From Clostridioides difficile_D (GTDB lineage Bacteria; Bacillota; Clostridia; Peptostreptococcales; Peptostreptococcaceae), in the NCBI GenBank assembly GCA_945861085.1, contig OX244046.1, positions 372,001 through 436,000 on the forward strand: 64,000 bases of DNA, in the 5' to 3' direction. The translations under genes were made by a program, and so were the position numbers. Each line of letters opens with the position of its first letter. Within the stretch, counting starts at the first letter, position 1. Positions 1-9,194 of the stretch are shown here, one piece after another. The notes under the pieces are model-generated. The model had not been told where the DNA came from and made no database searches. It was given only the letters and a program-made list of their open reading frames with translations.

Positions 1-1
1 T

Positions 2-511
2 ACTCCAGGGGTAAATGAGAAGAAGTGTATAGGATGTGGAAAATGCGTTAATTCTTGCCCTACAAAGGCTATAAGTATAGTGGATAAGAAAGCAGTTATA
101 GATTCTAATGTATGTTATGGATGTGGAGAGTGTCCAACTGTCTGTCCAACTAGAGCAGTAACTATACAATGGGAAAGTGACTCAGATGTATTTGTTGAAA
201 AGATGGCAGAACACGCTTATGGGGCAGTATCAAATAAAAAAGATAAGGTAGGATATATAACTTTTGTTATGAATGTAACTCCACTTTGTGATTGTGTACC
301 TTGGTCAGGTAGACCAATTGCCCATGATATAGGAATATTAGCATCAACAGACCCTGTAGCTATTGAACAAGCATGTTATGATTTGATTTGTAAGGAAATG
401 GGTCATGATGTGTTCAAACATGAACATCCTCATGTAAATGGAACTAGAATAATAGACTATGCATGTGAAATGGGAATGGGAAGTAAAGAATATGAATTAA
501 TAAAATTATAA
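2..511 (+). CDS. DUF362 / 4Fe-4S ferredoxin-domain protein, C-terminal part
   Basis: The reading frame is open from the left edge, so the N-terminus lies outside the window. The visible part starts with two adjacent 4Fe-4S clusters: CIGCGKCVNSCP (first codon of the motif near base 38) and CYGCGECPTVCP. A region containing CDCVPW and the segment ASTDPVAIEQACYD follows, which is typical of the C-terminus of DUF362 iron-sulfur proteins. A role in electron transfer is likely, but no partner or substrate can be named. A GTG at position 80 lies between the two clusters and would cut off the first one, so it is not the true start. Confidence 0.75.
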   Translation, partial: TPGVNEKKCIGCGKCVNSCPTKAISIVDKKAVIDSNVCYGCGECPTVCPTRAVTIQWESDSDVFVEKMAEHAYGAVSNKKDKVGYITFVMNVTPLCDCVPWSGRPIAHDIGILASTDPVAIEQACYDLICKEMGHDVFKHEHPHVNGTRIIDYACEMGMGSKEYELIKL

Positions 512-580
512 GAATAGTAGCACTTAAATGCATATAATTATTGTAAGAGAAATTTAAAAGTATCAAAGGAGTATGCATTT

Positions 581-844
581 ATGAAAATTTACTATGAAAA
601 GGAAAACAGCAAGAAGGCTAATGTAAACAATATTCCAAGTGTATTTGCATTTAATTTTCTAAGAAATTTTTTGACTAGCAAAGAATATGAAGAAACTAGA
701 AAAGAATATTTTATAAATAATCTAACAAAAAATCAGGTCAATCAAGCTATGAAGGATTTAAAATGGTTATTTAGAGAGTATGAAGGCTTAGAGGTTATCA
801 CAATGGAAAGCTTGGATGGAGTTAAGACAAGGATAGTTTTGTAA
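581..844 (+). CDS. Small protein of unknown function (87 aa)
   Basis: An 87-codon gene with a good ribosome binding site (AAAGGAG, about 9 nt before the ATG). The protein is charged and apparently soluble, with no signal peptide, membrane segment or metal-binding motif. It is rich in Lys and Glu and looks helical in the middle (KEYEETRKEYF). It stands alone between the DUF362 gene and bioB and is followed by a terminator-like hairpin. I do not recognise a family. The ribosome binding site and normal codon use support a real gene. Confidence 0.6.
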   Translation: MKIYYEKENSKKANVNNIPSVFAFNFLRNFLTSKEYEETRKEYFINNLTKNQVNQAMKDLKWLFREYEGLEVITMESLDGVKTRIVL

Positions 845-867
845 ATTAATAAGAATTATATTTTAAT

Positions 868-936
868 AAAAATACTGTTTTAATAATAATATGTATAATC
901 TATTATACTAATACTATTTTAAAGCAGTATTTTTTT
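868..936 (+). terminator. Rho-independent terminator
   Basis: AAATACTG (869-876) pairs with CAGTATTT (925-932) and is followed by a T-run. The loop is long and AT-rich. It lies 24 nt after the 87-aa gene. Confidence 0.6.
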
Positions 937-968
937 GAATAAATAGTAAACTTATATCTAAAATAAAG

Positions 969-997
969 TTGACCAATAAATGTTATATATGTAATAC
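969..997 (+). promoter_or_regulatory. Probable promoter of bioB
   Basis: TTGACC (969-974), a 17-nt spacer and TAATAC (992-997) form a good housekeeping promoter 55 nt before bioB. A second GGGTTGACAAA stretch lies just before the ribosome binding site. I could not identify a clear BirA-type inverted repeat. Confidence 0.45.
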
Positions 998-1051
998 TAT
1001 ATATAATAAGTAAACTATATAGAAAAGCTGGGTTGACAAACAGGAGGGTAT

Positions 1052-2029
1052 ATGGAAAAATACATAATAAAGTTAAAAAATAAAGTTTTGGGTGGAAAAG
1101 AAATAATTTATGAAGAAGCTCTTAATTTAATAAGTCTTGATACAAATAATAAAAATGATTTTGATATTCTATTAAAATCTGCAAATGAAATAAGAGAGTA
1201 TTTTATGGGAAGAAAAGCAGATTTATGTACGATAATGAATGCTAAGTCTGGCAAATGTAGTGAAGACTGTAAATTTTGCGCACAATCATCTCATTATAAA
1301 ACTGGTGTAGAGGAATATTCATTGCTAGATTATAATGAAATCTTAAATAGAGCTAAAGAGATGGAGAGTAAAGGAGTACATAGATTCTCATTGGTTACAA
1401 GTGGTAAAGGTATGTCAGGAAAGGAGTTTAATGACATTTTAAATATCTATAAAGGATTGAGGGAAAATACTAGTTTAAAATTATGTGCATCTTTAGGTAT
1501 TATAGACTATGAGCAAGCTAAAATGTTAAAATCAGCAGGTGTGACTACGTATCATCACAATGTTGAGACGTCTAGAGATAATTTTGATAGTATATGTACG
1601 ACACATACTTATAAAGATAGGATAAAAACAATTGAAGAGGCTAAAAAAGCTGGGCTAGATGTATGTGTAGGTGGAATAATTGGAATGAATGAGAGTGAAG
1701 AACAGAGACTAAAAATGGCTTTTGAAATACGAGAATTAAATGTAAAGTCACTTCCAATAAACATTTTAAATCCCATTAAGAATACACCAATGGAAAATTA
1801 TGATGTATTAGAACCAATGGAGATACTAAAAACAACAGCAGTATTTAGGTTTATAATCCCTAATGTATATATAAGATATGCTGGAGGAAGGCTATCATTA
1901 AAGGGATATGACAAAGTTGGATTTAATGGAGGCGTAAATTCTGCAATTGTTGGTGATTATTTAACGACTGTGGGAAATGGGATTGAAAATGATAAAAAAA
2001 TGATTATAGAACAAGGATTTGAACTTTAA
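1052..2029 (+). CDS. bioB: Biotin synthase
   Basis: A radical-SAM enzyme that inserts sulfur into dethiobiotin, the last step of biotin synthesis. The 325-aa length fits the family. The radical-SAM cluster motif is CSEDCKFCAQSS near residue 68-80 (CX3CX2C). Family motifs include YHHNVETS, the CVGGIIGMNES stretch and the C-terminal IRYAGGR. The auxiliary-cluster arginine and cysteines appear retained. The start has a strong AGGAGGG ribosome binding site. No bioA, bioD or bioF is adjacent, so the gene stands alone with its own promoter and terminator. It may use imported dethiobiotin (inference). Confidence 0.93.
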   Translation: MEKYIIKLKNKVLGGKEIIYEEALNLISLDTNNKNDFDILLKSANEIREYFMGRKADLCTIMNAKSGKCSEDCKFCAQSSHYKTGVEEYSLLDYNEILNRAKEMESKGVHRFSLVTSGKGMSGKEFNDILNIYKGLRENTSLKLCASLGIIDYEQAKMLKSAGVTTYHHNVETSRDNFDSICTTHTYKDRIKTIEEAKKAGLDVCVGGIIGMNESEEQRLKMAFEIRELNVKSLPINILNPIKNTPMENYDVLEPMEILKTTAVFRFIIPNVYIRYAGGRLSLKGYDKVGFNGGVNSAIVGDYLTTVGNGIENDKKMIIEQGFEL

Positions 2030-2045
2030 TAAAGATTACTTAAAT

Positions 2046-2094
2046 TAATTAATATACTTTTAAATAACTATAAAAGTATATTAATTTTTTTTTG
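2046..2094 (+). terminator. Terminator of bioB
   Basis: TTAATATACTTTTA pairs with TAAAAGTATATTAA and is followed by an uninterrupted T-run of nine bases. Confidence 0.8.
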
Positions 2095-2177
2095 CCGATT
2101 AATTTAAATATTAAATTTGAATTATAAATTGCAATATTTTGAAAAAAGAGAAAAATATCAAAATTTACATAAAATAG

Positions 2178-2206
2178 TTGCAAAGGAAAAAAAGATGTGA
2201 TAGTAT
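2178..2206 (+). promoter_or_regulatory. Promoter of the rbs operon
   Basis: TTGCAA (2178-2183), a 17-nt spacer and TAGTAT (2201-2206). Transcription should start near 2213, inside the operator that follows. Confidence 0.65.
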
Positions 2207-2210
2207 CTAG

Positions 2211-2236
2211 GTAACCGGTTAAGTAAAACGGTTTCC
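2211..2236 (+). promoter_or_regulatory. LacI-type operator of rbsR
   Basis: The 10-bp palindrome TAACCGGTTA (2212-2221) is followed by a related imperfect half, AAACGGTTT (2226-2234). It overlaps the predicted transcription start. LacI-family repressors bind sites with a central CG and A/T-rich arms, so this is most likely the RbsR autoregulatory operator. Confidence 0.65.
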
Positions 2237-2257
2237 TAAACTATGGGGGTGAACTGC

Positions 2258-3271
2258 TTGAGTATAACTATAAAAGAAATTGGCGAATTGGCTGGTGTTT
2301 CTAAAACAACTGTGTCAAAAGTCATTAATAATAAAGATGAAAATATAAGTCAGGCAACAAGAGAAAAAATTCTAAAAATAATGAAAGAAAAAAATTATGT
2401 ACCAAATAAATTAGCACAAAGTTTAGTAACTAAAAAAACTAATACTATAGGGCTTCTTATACCAGATATACGAAATCCATTCTTTACAGATGTATCAAGG
2501 GGTGTAGAAGATAAAGCTAATGAAGAAGGCTACAATATAATTTTATGTAATACAGATGAAGATGCTAAAAAAGAATATGAAGGAATAAGAACACTATCAG
2601 AGAGGATGATAGATGGAATTATATTTGCAGCCTCTTCAAATACAAACTGGAAAGAAGCAAATTATAAAGATATAAAAATGCCAACTGTGTTGATTGATAA
2701 GAAGATAAGCATGAACAAAGAAACTTTAAAAGGAATAGTTAAAATAAATAACTTTGAAGGAGCCTATATAGCTACAAAATATTTATTAGATATTGGAAAT
2801 AAGAAAATAATATACCTAAGTGGTCCACTTCAAAATGAAATAGCAATAGATAGATTAGAAGGATATAAAAAGGCTCTAATCGAGTGTAATTTAGGCTATA
2901 ATCCTGATTATGTATTTGAAGGAAAGTATAAGATTGAATGGGGACAAGAATTTATAAAAAATTTAGAAAAGATAGATTTTGATGCAATATTTTGTGCAAA
3001 TGATTTAATTGCAATAGGTGTTATAAGAGGTCTTAAAGAAAGAGGGTTAAATATACCAAATGATGTAAGTGTTGTAGGATTTGATGATATTCAAACATCT
3101 AGTTTAATAAGCCCTTCTCTTACAACAGTAAGACAACCCTCTTATGATATAGGATACAAAGCCAGTGAAATATTGATAAATTGTTTAAGAGGAGATAAAA
3201 AAGAATCGTTTGATGAATTGATTTTCAAACCAGAATTAGTCATAAGAGATTCAACAAAAGAAAATGAATAA
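2258..3271 (+). CDS. rbsR: LacI-family ribose operon repressor
   Basis: The N-terminal helix-turn-helix starts at TIKEIGELAGVSKTTVSKVIN, the LacI-family DNA-binding signature. A periplasmic-binding-protein-like sensor domain follows (NTIGLLIPDIRNPFF, then VVGFDDIQTSSLISPSLTTVRQP). An ATG at 2243 would add five residues. I prefer the TTG at 2258 because GGGGGTG sits about 6 nt before it, and the HTH then begins near residue 3 as in other family members. It is the first gene of the ribose operon and probably binds the operator at 2211-2236, with release when ribose or a phosphorylated derivative is present (family knowledge). Confidence 0.88.
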   Translation: MSITIKEIGELAGVSKTTVSKVINNKDENISQATREKILKIMKEKNYVPNKLAQSLVTKKTNTIGLLIPDIRNPFFTDVSRGVEDKANEEGYNIILCNTDEDAKKEYEGIRTLSERMIDGIIFAASSNTNWKEANYKDIKMPTVLIDKKISMNKETLKGIVKINNFEGAYIATKYLLDIGNKKIIYLSGPLQNEIAIDRLEGYKKALIECNLGYNPDYVFEGKYKIEWGQEFIKNLEKIDFDAIFCANDLIAIGVIRGLKERGLNIPNDVSVVGFDDIQTSSLISPSLTTVRQPSYDIGYKASEILINCLRGDKKESFDELIFKPELVIRDSTKENE

Positions 3272-3312
3272 CAGCATGAAAGACATAAATAGATATGTAA
3301 AGGAGTAATGTA

Positions 3313-4215
3313 ATGGGAAACATAGTTGTCATAGGAAGTGTAAACATGGACATGGTATGTTCTGTAGACAAAAGACCAGAAAAAGGAGAAACAGTACTAG
3401 GTAATAGTTTTTTTACGTCACCTGGAGGAAAAGGTGCTAACCAAGCAGTTTCAGCATCTAAGCTAGGAGCGAATGTAAAAATGATATCATGCATAGGGGA
3501 AGATAGCTTAGGAGAGGAGTTAATAAGAAATTTCAGAACCAATAAAGTTGATTATAGCCTAGTATCCAGAAATAAGCACAAAAGTTCTGGTGTTGCTGTT
3601 ATAACATTATGTGAAAATGATAATAGTATTGTTGTTGTACCAGGAACGAATGAATTAGTAGATATAGAGTTAATTAAAAAGAATGAAGAAGAGATAAAGA
3701 ATGCAGATATAGTACTACTACAATTAGAGATTCCATTAAAAACAATAAATTACGTAGTAAATTTCTGCTTTGAAAATAAGATTAAGGTTCTGTTAAATCC
3801 AGCACCAGCAATAAAATTAGATGAAGATATAATAGAAAAAGTAACTTACTTAACACCAAATGAACATGAATATAAAATAGTTTTTGACACAGATGAAGGG
3901 ATAGAGGAAGTATTAAAAAAATATCCAAATAAACTTGTGATAACAGAAGGAAAAAATGGAGCTAGATTTTATGATGGTAAAGAAATTAAGCATATATCTT
4001 GTATAAGTGTTGATGTTCAAGACACTACAGGTGCAGGAGATACATTTAATGGAGCATTATCAGTGGCTATAACAGAAGGTGAAAATCTATATACAGCAGT
4101 AGAATACGCAGTAGTAGTATCAGGTCTTTCTGTAACAAAACTAGGTGCACAATCTGGTATGCCTTATAAAGAAGATGTTGAAAAATATTTAAATATTAAT
4201 AATATAGAAATCTAA
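3313..4215 (+). CDS. rbsK: Ribokinase
   Basis: A PfkB-family sugar kinase of 300 aa that phosphorylates D-ribose at the 5-hydroxyl with ATP. It shows the N-terminal substrate signature GGKGANQA (about residue 38-45) and the C-terminal catalytic signature DTTGAGDTFNGAL, whose Asp is the catalytic base. It lies 41 nt after rbsR with its own ribosome binding site (AAAGGAG) and is followed by the ribose ABC transporter genes. Together they take imported ribose to ribose 5-phosphate for the pentose phosphate pathway. Confidence 0.93.
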   Translation: MGNIVVIGSVNMDMVCSVDKRPEKGETVLGNSFFTSPGGKGANQAVSASKLGANVKMISCIGEDSLGEELIRNFRTNKVDYSLVSRNKHKSSGVAVITLCENDNSIVVVPGTNELVDIELIKKNEEEIKNADIVLLQLEIPLKTINYVVNFCFENKIKVLLNPAPAIKLDEDIIEKVTYLTPNEHEYKIVFDTDEGIEEVLKKYPNKLVITEGKNGARFYDGKEIKHISCISVDVQDTTGAGDTFNGALSVAITEGENLYTAVEYAVVVSGLSVTKLGAQSGMPYKEDVEKYLNINNIEI

Positions 4216-4254
4216 TTTGTTCAAATTTAAAACTATTAAAAAAGGAGGTTAATT

Positions 4255-5217
4255 ATGAGAGTGAGAAAAATTTTATCTTTAGGAATTGCTGGAATACTAG
4301 CAATAGGAATGTTAACAGGATGTTCAATGGAAGGGCCAAGTAAATCAGATAATAAAGGTGGTTCAGACAAGAAAGATTTAACTATAGGAGTATCTACAAT
4401 AACTCTCCAACATCAATTTTTTATAGACATTGATGAGGGAATAAAAGAAAAAGCTAAAGAGCTAGGTGTTAAAGTTATAGTAAATGACCCAGACCAAGAT
4501 GTAGCTAAGCAAACATCAGCAATAGAAGATTTTATACAACAAAATGTGGATGGAATGATAGTGCTTGGAACAGATAATTCAGCTATAGTACCAGCAGTAG
4601 AAGGAGCATTTGAAAAAATGCCAGTAGTTACAGTAGATGCTGTATTAAATACTGAAAATATTACAAGTTATGTAGGAACAGTTAGTTATGATGCTGGTAA
4701 AAAGTTAGGGGAATATACTAAAAAGTACATAGATGAAAAACTAGGCGGAAAGTCAGAAATAGCAATAGTAACAGATTTAAAATCTCAAATACAAATGCAA
4801 AGAATAGATGGATTTAAAGATGCATTAAAAGGTTCAGCAAATGTTAAAATATTAAATTCTCAACCAGGATATGATAGAGAAGAATCTCTTAACACAGTAG
4901 AAAACTTAATTCAATCTAATCCAGATGTAGATATAATATATGCAACAGCTGAAAATAGTGTATTAGGAGCTAAAGCTGCACTTGAATCTGCAAAGAATAA
5001 GGATGTTAAGATTGTAGGATTTGACTTAACTGAAGAAGCAGCAAGTGGAATAACAGATGGAACTATTCTTGCTATGATTCAACAACAACCTAAAGAAATG
5101 GGACGCTTAGCTGTAGAAGCAGTAGTAAAAGCTATAAAAGGTGAAAAGGTAGAAAAAAATATACCAGTGCCAGCTTTACTTTATGATAAAGAAAATATAA
5201 AGGACTTTAAGAATTAG
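4255..5217 (+). CDS. rbsB: Ribose ABC transporter substrate-binding lipoprotein
   Basis: A type I periplasmic-binding-protein-fold protein of 320 aa. The N-terminus is a lipoprotein signal with a hydrophobic core and lipobox LTGC, with Cys23 as the lipidated residue, so the protein is anchored outside the membrane. The binding domain contains the family segments VNDPDQDVAKQTSAIEDFI, DGMIVLGTD and AIVTDLKSQIQMQRIDGF. It captures ribose and delivers it to RbsC. It has a strong AAAGGAGG ribosome binding site and sits between rbsK and rbsA in the same operon. Confidence 0.92.
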   Translation: MRVRKILSLGIAGILAIGMLTGCSMEGPSKSDNKGGSDKKDLTIGVSTITLQHQFFIDIDEGIKEKAKELGVKVIVNDPDQDVAKQTSAIEDFIQQNVDGMIVLGTDNSAIVPAVEGAFEKMPVVTVDAVLNTENITSYVGTVSYDAGKKLGEYTKKYIDEKLGGKSEIAIVTDLKSQIQMQRIDGFKDALKGSANVKILNSQPGYDREESLNTVENLIQSNPDVDIIYATAENSVLGAKAALESAKNKDVKIVGFDLTEEAASGITDGTILAMIQQQPKEMGRLAVEAVVKAIKGEKVEKNIPVPALLYDKENIKDFKN

Positions 5218-5270
5218 CAAAATAAAATGAGATTATTTGAAAGAAATCCTATTTAAAAAGGAGTGTCATT

Positions 5271-6782
5271 ATGAGTAATACAATTCTGAAGTTAAGTAAT
5301 ATTGCTAAAGAATTTCCTGGTGTCAGAGCATTAGATAATGTCAATTTTGAGTTATTTCATGGCGAGGTTCATGCACTACTGGGTGAAAATGGTGCTGGTA
5401 AATCAACAATGATAAAGATTTTAACTGGTGCTCATGCTAAAACTTCTGGTAAATTCATTTTTGAAGGCAAAGAAATAGAGAATATATCACCAGATGTTTC
5501 TAAAAAGATAGGTATAAATGCTATATATCAAGAATTAACAGTATTTGATGAGTTGACAGTATCACAAAATATTTTTATGGGAAAAGAGATAAGTGGCAAA
5601 GTCTTAACTAATGATAAAAAAATGAATGAAGATGCTAAAAAGATTTTCGATAATATGGGAATAGATATAAATCCAAATAGTCTAGTCAAAGAACTTAGTA
5701 TAGCTCAAAAACAAATGGTAGAAATAGCAAGAGTTTTATCATCAGAAACTAAGGTCTTAATAATGGATGAGCCTACATCTTCAATAAGCAAAAAAGAGAC
5801 TGAAATACTTTTTAGACTTATAAGGGATTTAAAAGAGAGTGGAGTCAGTATAATATATATCTCCCATAGGATGGAAGAACTCTTTGAAATTTGCGACAGA
5901 ATAACTATAATGCGAGATGGGAAAACGATTTCGACTTTAAATACAAAAGATGTATCATCTGAGGAAGAATTAGTTAATTTAATGATAGATAGAAAGCTAG
6001 ACCAATTTTTTCCGAAAAGAAAAGTAGAAATAAAAGAAGAAATTATGAGAGTGGAAAATCTAACTAAGAACAATGTTTTTAATGATATCAGCTTTAACAT
6101 AAGAAAAGGCGAGATATTTGGAATAGGTGGACTAGTTGGAAGCAAGAGAAGTGAAATAGTAGAAGCTATATTTGGACTTAAAACATATGATTCTGGGAAA
6201 ATATATTTAAACAATAAAGAAATAAAGTTTAAAACTCCATCAGATGCAATTGAAAATGGACTAGGACTAATAACAGAAGATAGAAAAGGTACTGGATTAT
6301 TTTTACAAATGAGTGTCAAGGAAAACACAACTATGGCTGGGCTAAAAAAGGTATCTAAGTTTAAATCAGTTATAGACAGAAAAAAGGAAAAAGAGGTTTT
6401 GGAAAAATACATAGAAGCTTTAAAGATAAAAACACCTCATATGAATCAAGTCATACAGAGCTTAAGTGGTGGAAACCAACAAAAAGCTATAATAGCAAGA
6501 TGGCTTTTATTACAACCAGACATATTAATTATGGACGAGCCAACTAGAGGCATAGACGTAAATGCTAAGGCAGAGATATACAATCTAATGGGAGATTTAG
6601 TAGAGAGTGGAGTAAGTATCATAATGATATCTTCTGAAATACCAGAATTAATATCAATGAGTGACAGGATAATGGTTATGAGGGAAGGTCATATAAGTGG
6701 ATTTTTAGAAGGTGAAGAAATGGTTGAAAATAATGTATTAAAATTGGCTTTCGGAGGTAAAATTAATGAGTTCAATAACTAA
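5271..6782 (+). CDS. rbsA: Ribose ABC transporter ATP-binding protein
   Basis: A 503-aa tandem ABC ATPase typical of sugar importers. The first cassette has Walker A GENGAGKST, a signature-like LSIAQKQMVEIAR and Walker B VLIMDEPTSS. The second cassette has the usual degenerate Walker A region (GGLVGSKRSE), a canonical LSGGNQQKAIIAR signature and ILIMDEPTRGID. It powers ribose import through RbsC. The 3' end overlaps the rbsC start by 17 nt, which suggests translational coupling. Confidence 0.93.
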   Translation: MSNTILKLSNIAKEFPGVRALDNVNFELFHGEVHALLGENGAGKSTMIKILTGAHAKTSGKFIFEGKEIENISPDVSKKIGINAIYQELTVFDELTVSQNIFMGKEISGKVLTNDKKMNEDAKKIFDNMGIDINPNSLVKELSIAQKQMVEIARVLSSETKVLIMDEPTSSISKKETEILFRLIRDLKESGVSIIYISHRMEELFEICDRITIMRDGKTISTLNTKDVSSEEELVNLMIDRKLDQFFPKRKVEIKEEIMRVENLTKNNVFNDISFNIRKGEIFGIGGLVGSKRSEIVEAIFGLKTYDSGKIYLNNKEIKFKTPSDAIENGLGLITEDRKGTGLFLQMSVKENTTMAGLKKVSKFKSVIDRKKEKEVLEKYIEALKIKTPHMNQVIQSLSGGNQQKAIIARWLLLQPDILIMDEPTRGIDVNAKAEIYNLMGDLVESGVSIIMISSEIPELISMSDRIMVMREGHISGFLEGEEMVENNVLKLAFGGKINEFNN

Positions 6783-7764
6783 GCACAAAGAAGACAAATC
6801 CTCTCCATTATTAACAAAATTAACAAGTGCATTTAGAGACCAAGGGAGTGCAGCTGTAGGGCTTGTAATAATTTTTATAATAATGAGTGTAGCTTCATCT
6901 AATTTTTTAACTTTAGATAATTTAATTAACGTTGGAAGACAAATATCAATAAATGCAATACTTGCAGTAGGTATGACATTTGTAATAATTACAGGAGGAA
7001 TAGATTTAAGTGTAGGAGCAGTAATTGCTCTAGTAGGTACATTTTGGGCTACAACAGTAGTAAACTATAATGCACCTATATGGGTAGGTATGATACTTGC
7101 ATTGGCAATTGGAACGATATTAGGAGTCATAAAAGGTGCAATTATTTCAACACAAAAACTACCACCATTCATTGTGACTTTAGCCATGTTGACAATAATA
7201 AGTGGGGCAAGCTTTGTATTTACAGGAGGAAGACCTATATCAGTAAATACAGACGCATTTAAGATGTTAGGTAGAGGATATGTTGGACCAATACCAATAC
7301 CAGTTATAATTATGATTATAGTTGTAATAGCAGGACATTTTCTATTAAAAAGAACTAATTTTGGACGTCATGTACATGCAGTAGGTGGAAATGAAGAGGC
7401 TGCTAGATTATGTGGAGTAAAAGTAAATAAAGTTATAGTAAAAGTATACGCACTAGCTGGGCTACTAACAGCACTAGCCGGGATAATACTATCATCACGT
7501 TTGGCATCAGGTTCACCAACTGTTGGAGATGGAGCAGAATTAGATGCTATAGCAGCAGTTGTGCTTGGTGGGACTAATATGATGGGTGGTTCTGGTTCTA
7601 TAGTAGGTACATGTATAGGTGTTGGAATAATAGGAATATTAGGAAATGGACTAAACCTATTAAGTGTATCTTCATACAATCAAATGATTATAAAAGGATT
7701 GGTAATGTTATTTGCTATATGGATAAATAATATAAAATTAAAAAAATCAGCCAAATCTAAATAG
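6766..7764 (+). CDS. rbsC: Ribose ABC transporter permease
   Basis: A hydrophobic 332-aa permease with about eight to ten membrane segments. It carries the RbsC-type motif GMTFVIITGGIDLSVGAV and the cytoplasmic coupling segment GRHVHAVGGNEEAARLCGV near residue 205. The C-terminal half includes VLGGTNMMGGSGSIVGT. The start lies inside rbsA and is preceded by GGAGGT. It is the last recognisable rbs gene. No rbsD (ribose mutarotase) follows, and I see no strong terminator before the next gene at 7913. Confidence 0.92.
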   Translation: MSSITKHKEDKSSPLLTKLTSAFRDQGSAAVGLVIIFIIMSVASSNFLTLDNLINVGRQISINAILAVGMTFVIITGGIDLSVGAVIALVGTFWATTVVNYNAPIWVGMILALAIGTILGVIKGAIISTQKLPPFIVTLAMLTIISGASFVFTGGRPISVNTDAFKMLGRGYVGPIPIPVIIMIIVVIAGHFLLKRTNFGRHVHAVGGNEEAARLCGVKVNKVIVKVYALAGLLTALAGIILSSRLASGSPTVGDGAELDAIAAVVLGGTNMMGGSGSIVGTCIGVGIIGILGNGLNLLSVSSYNQMIIKGLVMLFAIWINNIKLKKSAKSK

Positions 7765-7912
7765 TAGTTAAATTTTAGCTGATAATTTATAAAGATTACT
7801 AAAATTTTGTATATGCTAAATGAAAATATGTTAAGTAAAAGGTTTATTATGCTTCAAATAGAGTACATCAGCCTTGAAATCGTAAATTGAAAAATAAATC
7901 TTAGGAGGAAAT

Positions 7913-9175
7913 ATGAAAAAAATTCTCTTAGATACATTAAATAGTAAAAAGCAAGAGTACATAGATTATTTAAAAGAACTTGTAAGTATAAAGACTGAAG
8001 ATGTTGGTCATGGAATACTAGGTGGATTTGAAAAAGAGGGACAAGAATATATTGAAAAACTTGCAAATGACATAGGTTTTAGTGTAAATAGACAAGAAAT
8101 GAGTGAAGAACTAATTAAAAAAGCAAAAGGTATATATAAAGAAGGAAATCTCGGTCACAATTATGAGGATAGATACAATTTAATTTGCAAATATAGTGAT
8201 GATTTACCTGGTAAGACAATTGTATTTAATGGTCATGTAGATACTATGCCACCTGGTGATATAAGTAAGTGGAGATATAATCCATATTGTGGTACAGAAG
8301 ATAATGGTAAGCTTTATGGTCTTGGAACTTCGGATATGAAATCTGGGCTTATAGCATCAATATTAGCTGTAAAGCTTATAAAAGATAGTGGTCTAAATGT
8401 ACCTGGCAATGTAAAAGTGATGTCAGTAGTAGATGAAGAAGGTGGGGGAAATGGTACTATAAATGCAGTTATGAACGGTATTGATGGAGATTACTGTGTA
8501 ATTTGTGAACCATCAGAACAGAATTTAATAGTTGCACATATGGGATTTGTATTCTTTGAAGTTGAAGTTAAAGGTGTGTCTCTTCACTGTGGTAGTAAGT
8601 GGGAGGGCGTAAATGCAATAGAGAAGGCTATGTTATTGCTTCAAGATATAAAAGAGTTAGAACATAACTGGCTTATGATATATAAGCATCCACTATTACC
8701 TTCACCTACAATAAATTTAGGTGTAATAAATGGTGGAACAGCAGGTTCTACTGTGCCAGATAAGTGTGTATTTAATTTATGTGTACACTTCTTGCCAAAT
8801 ATAATGAGTTATGAACAAGTTGTAAATGACGTAACCAATGTCATAATGACAAGAGCTAATGGAGATTTGTGGCTTAAAGATAATAAGCCACATATAAGCA
8901 TATATCAATCAGGGTTAGGTTTTGAGATGGACAAGGATTCTGATTTTGTAGTGAATGCACATAAAATATTAGAAGAAACTCTAGGGAAAAAATTAGAAAT
9001 AAAAGGTTCAACAGCTGGGAATGATGCAAGATTGATGAAAAATTTAGCTGAAATACCAACAATCATATTAGGACCAGGTTCAATAGAACAATGTCATTCA
9101 ATTGATGAATATGTTGAAATTAAGGAATATCTAGATAGTATACTTATGTATGCAAGTCTAATATTAAACTTATAA
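7913..9175 (+). CDS. M20-family metallopeptidase (ArgE/DapE type)
   Basis: A 420-aa zinc-dependent amidohydrolase. Metal-ligand motifs occur in the family order: GHVDTMPPG (His and Asp), GLGTSDMKSG (bridging Asp), VDEEGGG (catalytic and ligand Glu pair) and the C-terminal CHSIDEYV His. A dimerisation domain lies between, starting near FFEVEVKGVSLHCG. It probably deacylates an N-acyl amino acid or short peptide; the substrate cannot be read from sequence. The start has a strong TAGGAGG site. It is followed 19 nt later by the GATase-like gene, suggesting one transcript. Confidence 0.82.
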   Translation: MKKILLDTLNSKKQEYIDYLKELVSIKTEDVGHGILGGFEKEGQEYIEKLANDIGFSVNRQEMSEELIKKAKGIYKEGNLGHNYEDRYNLICKYSDDLPGKTIVFNGHVDTMPPGDISKWRYNPYCGTEDNGKLYGLGTSDMKSGLIASILAVKLIKDSGLNVPGNVKVMSVVDEEGGGNGTINAVMNGIDGDYCVICEPSEQNLIVAHMGFVFFEVEVKGVSLHCGSKWEGVNAIEKAMLLLQDIKELEHNWLMIYKHPLLPSPTINLGVINGGTAGSTVPDKCVFNLCVHFLPNIMSYEQVVNDVTNVIMTRANGDLWLKDNKPHISIYQSGLGFEMDKDSDFVVNAHKILEETLGKKLEIKGSTAGNDARLMKNLAEIPTIILGPGSIEQCHSIDEYVEIKEYLDSILMYASLILNL

Positions 9176-9194
9176 AAGTAGGAGGAATATATAA

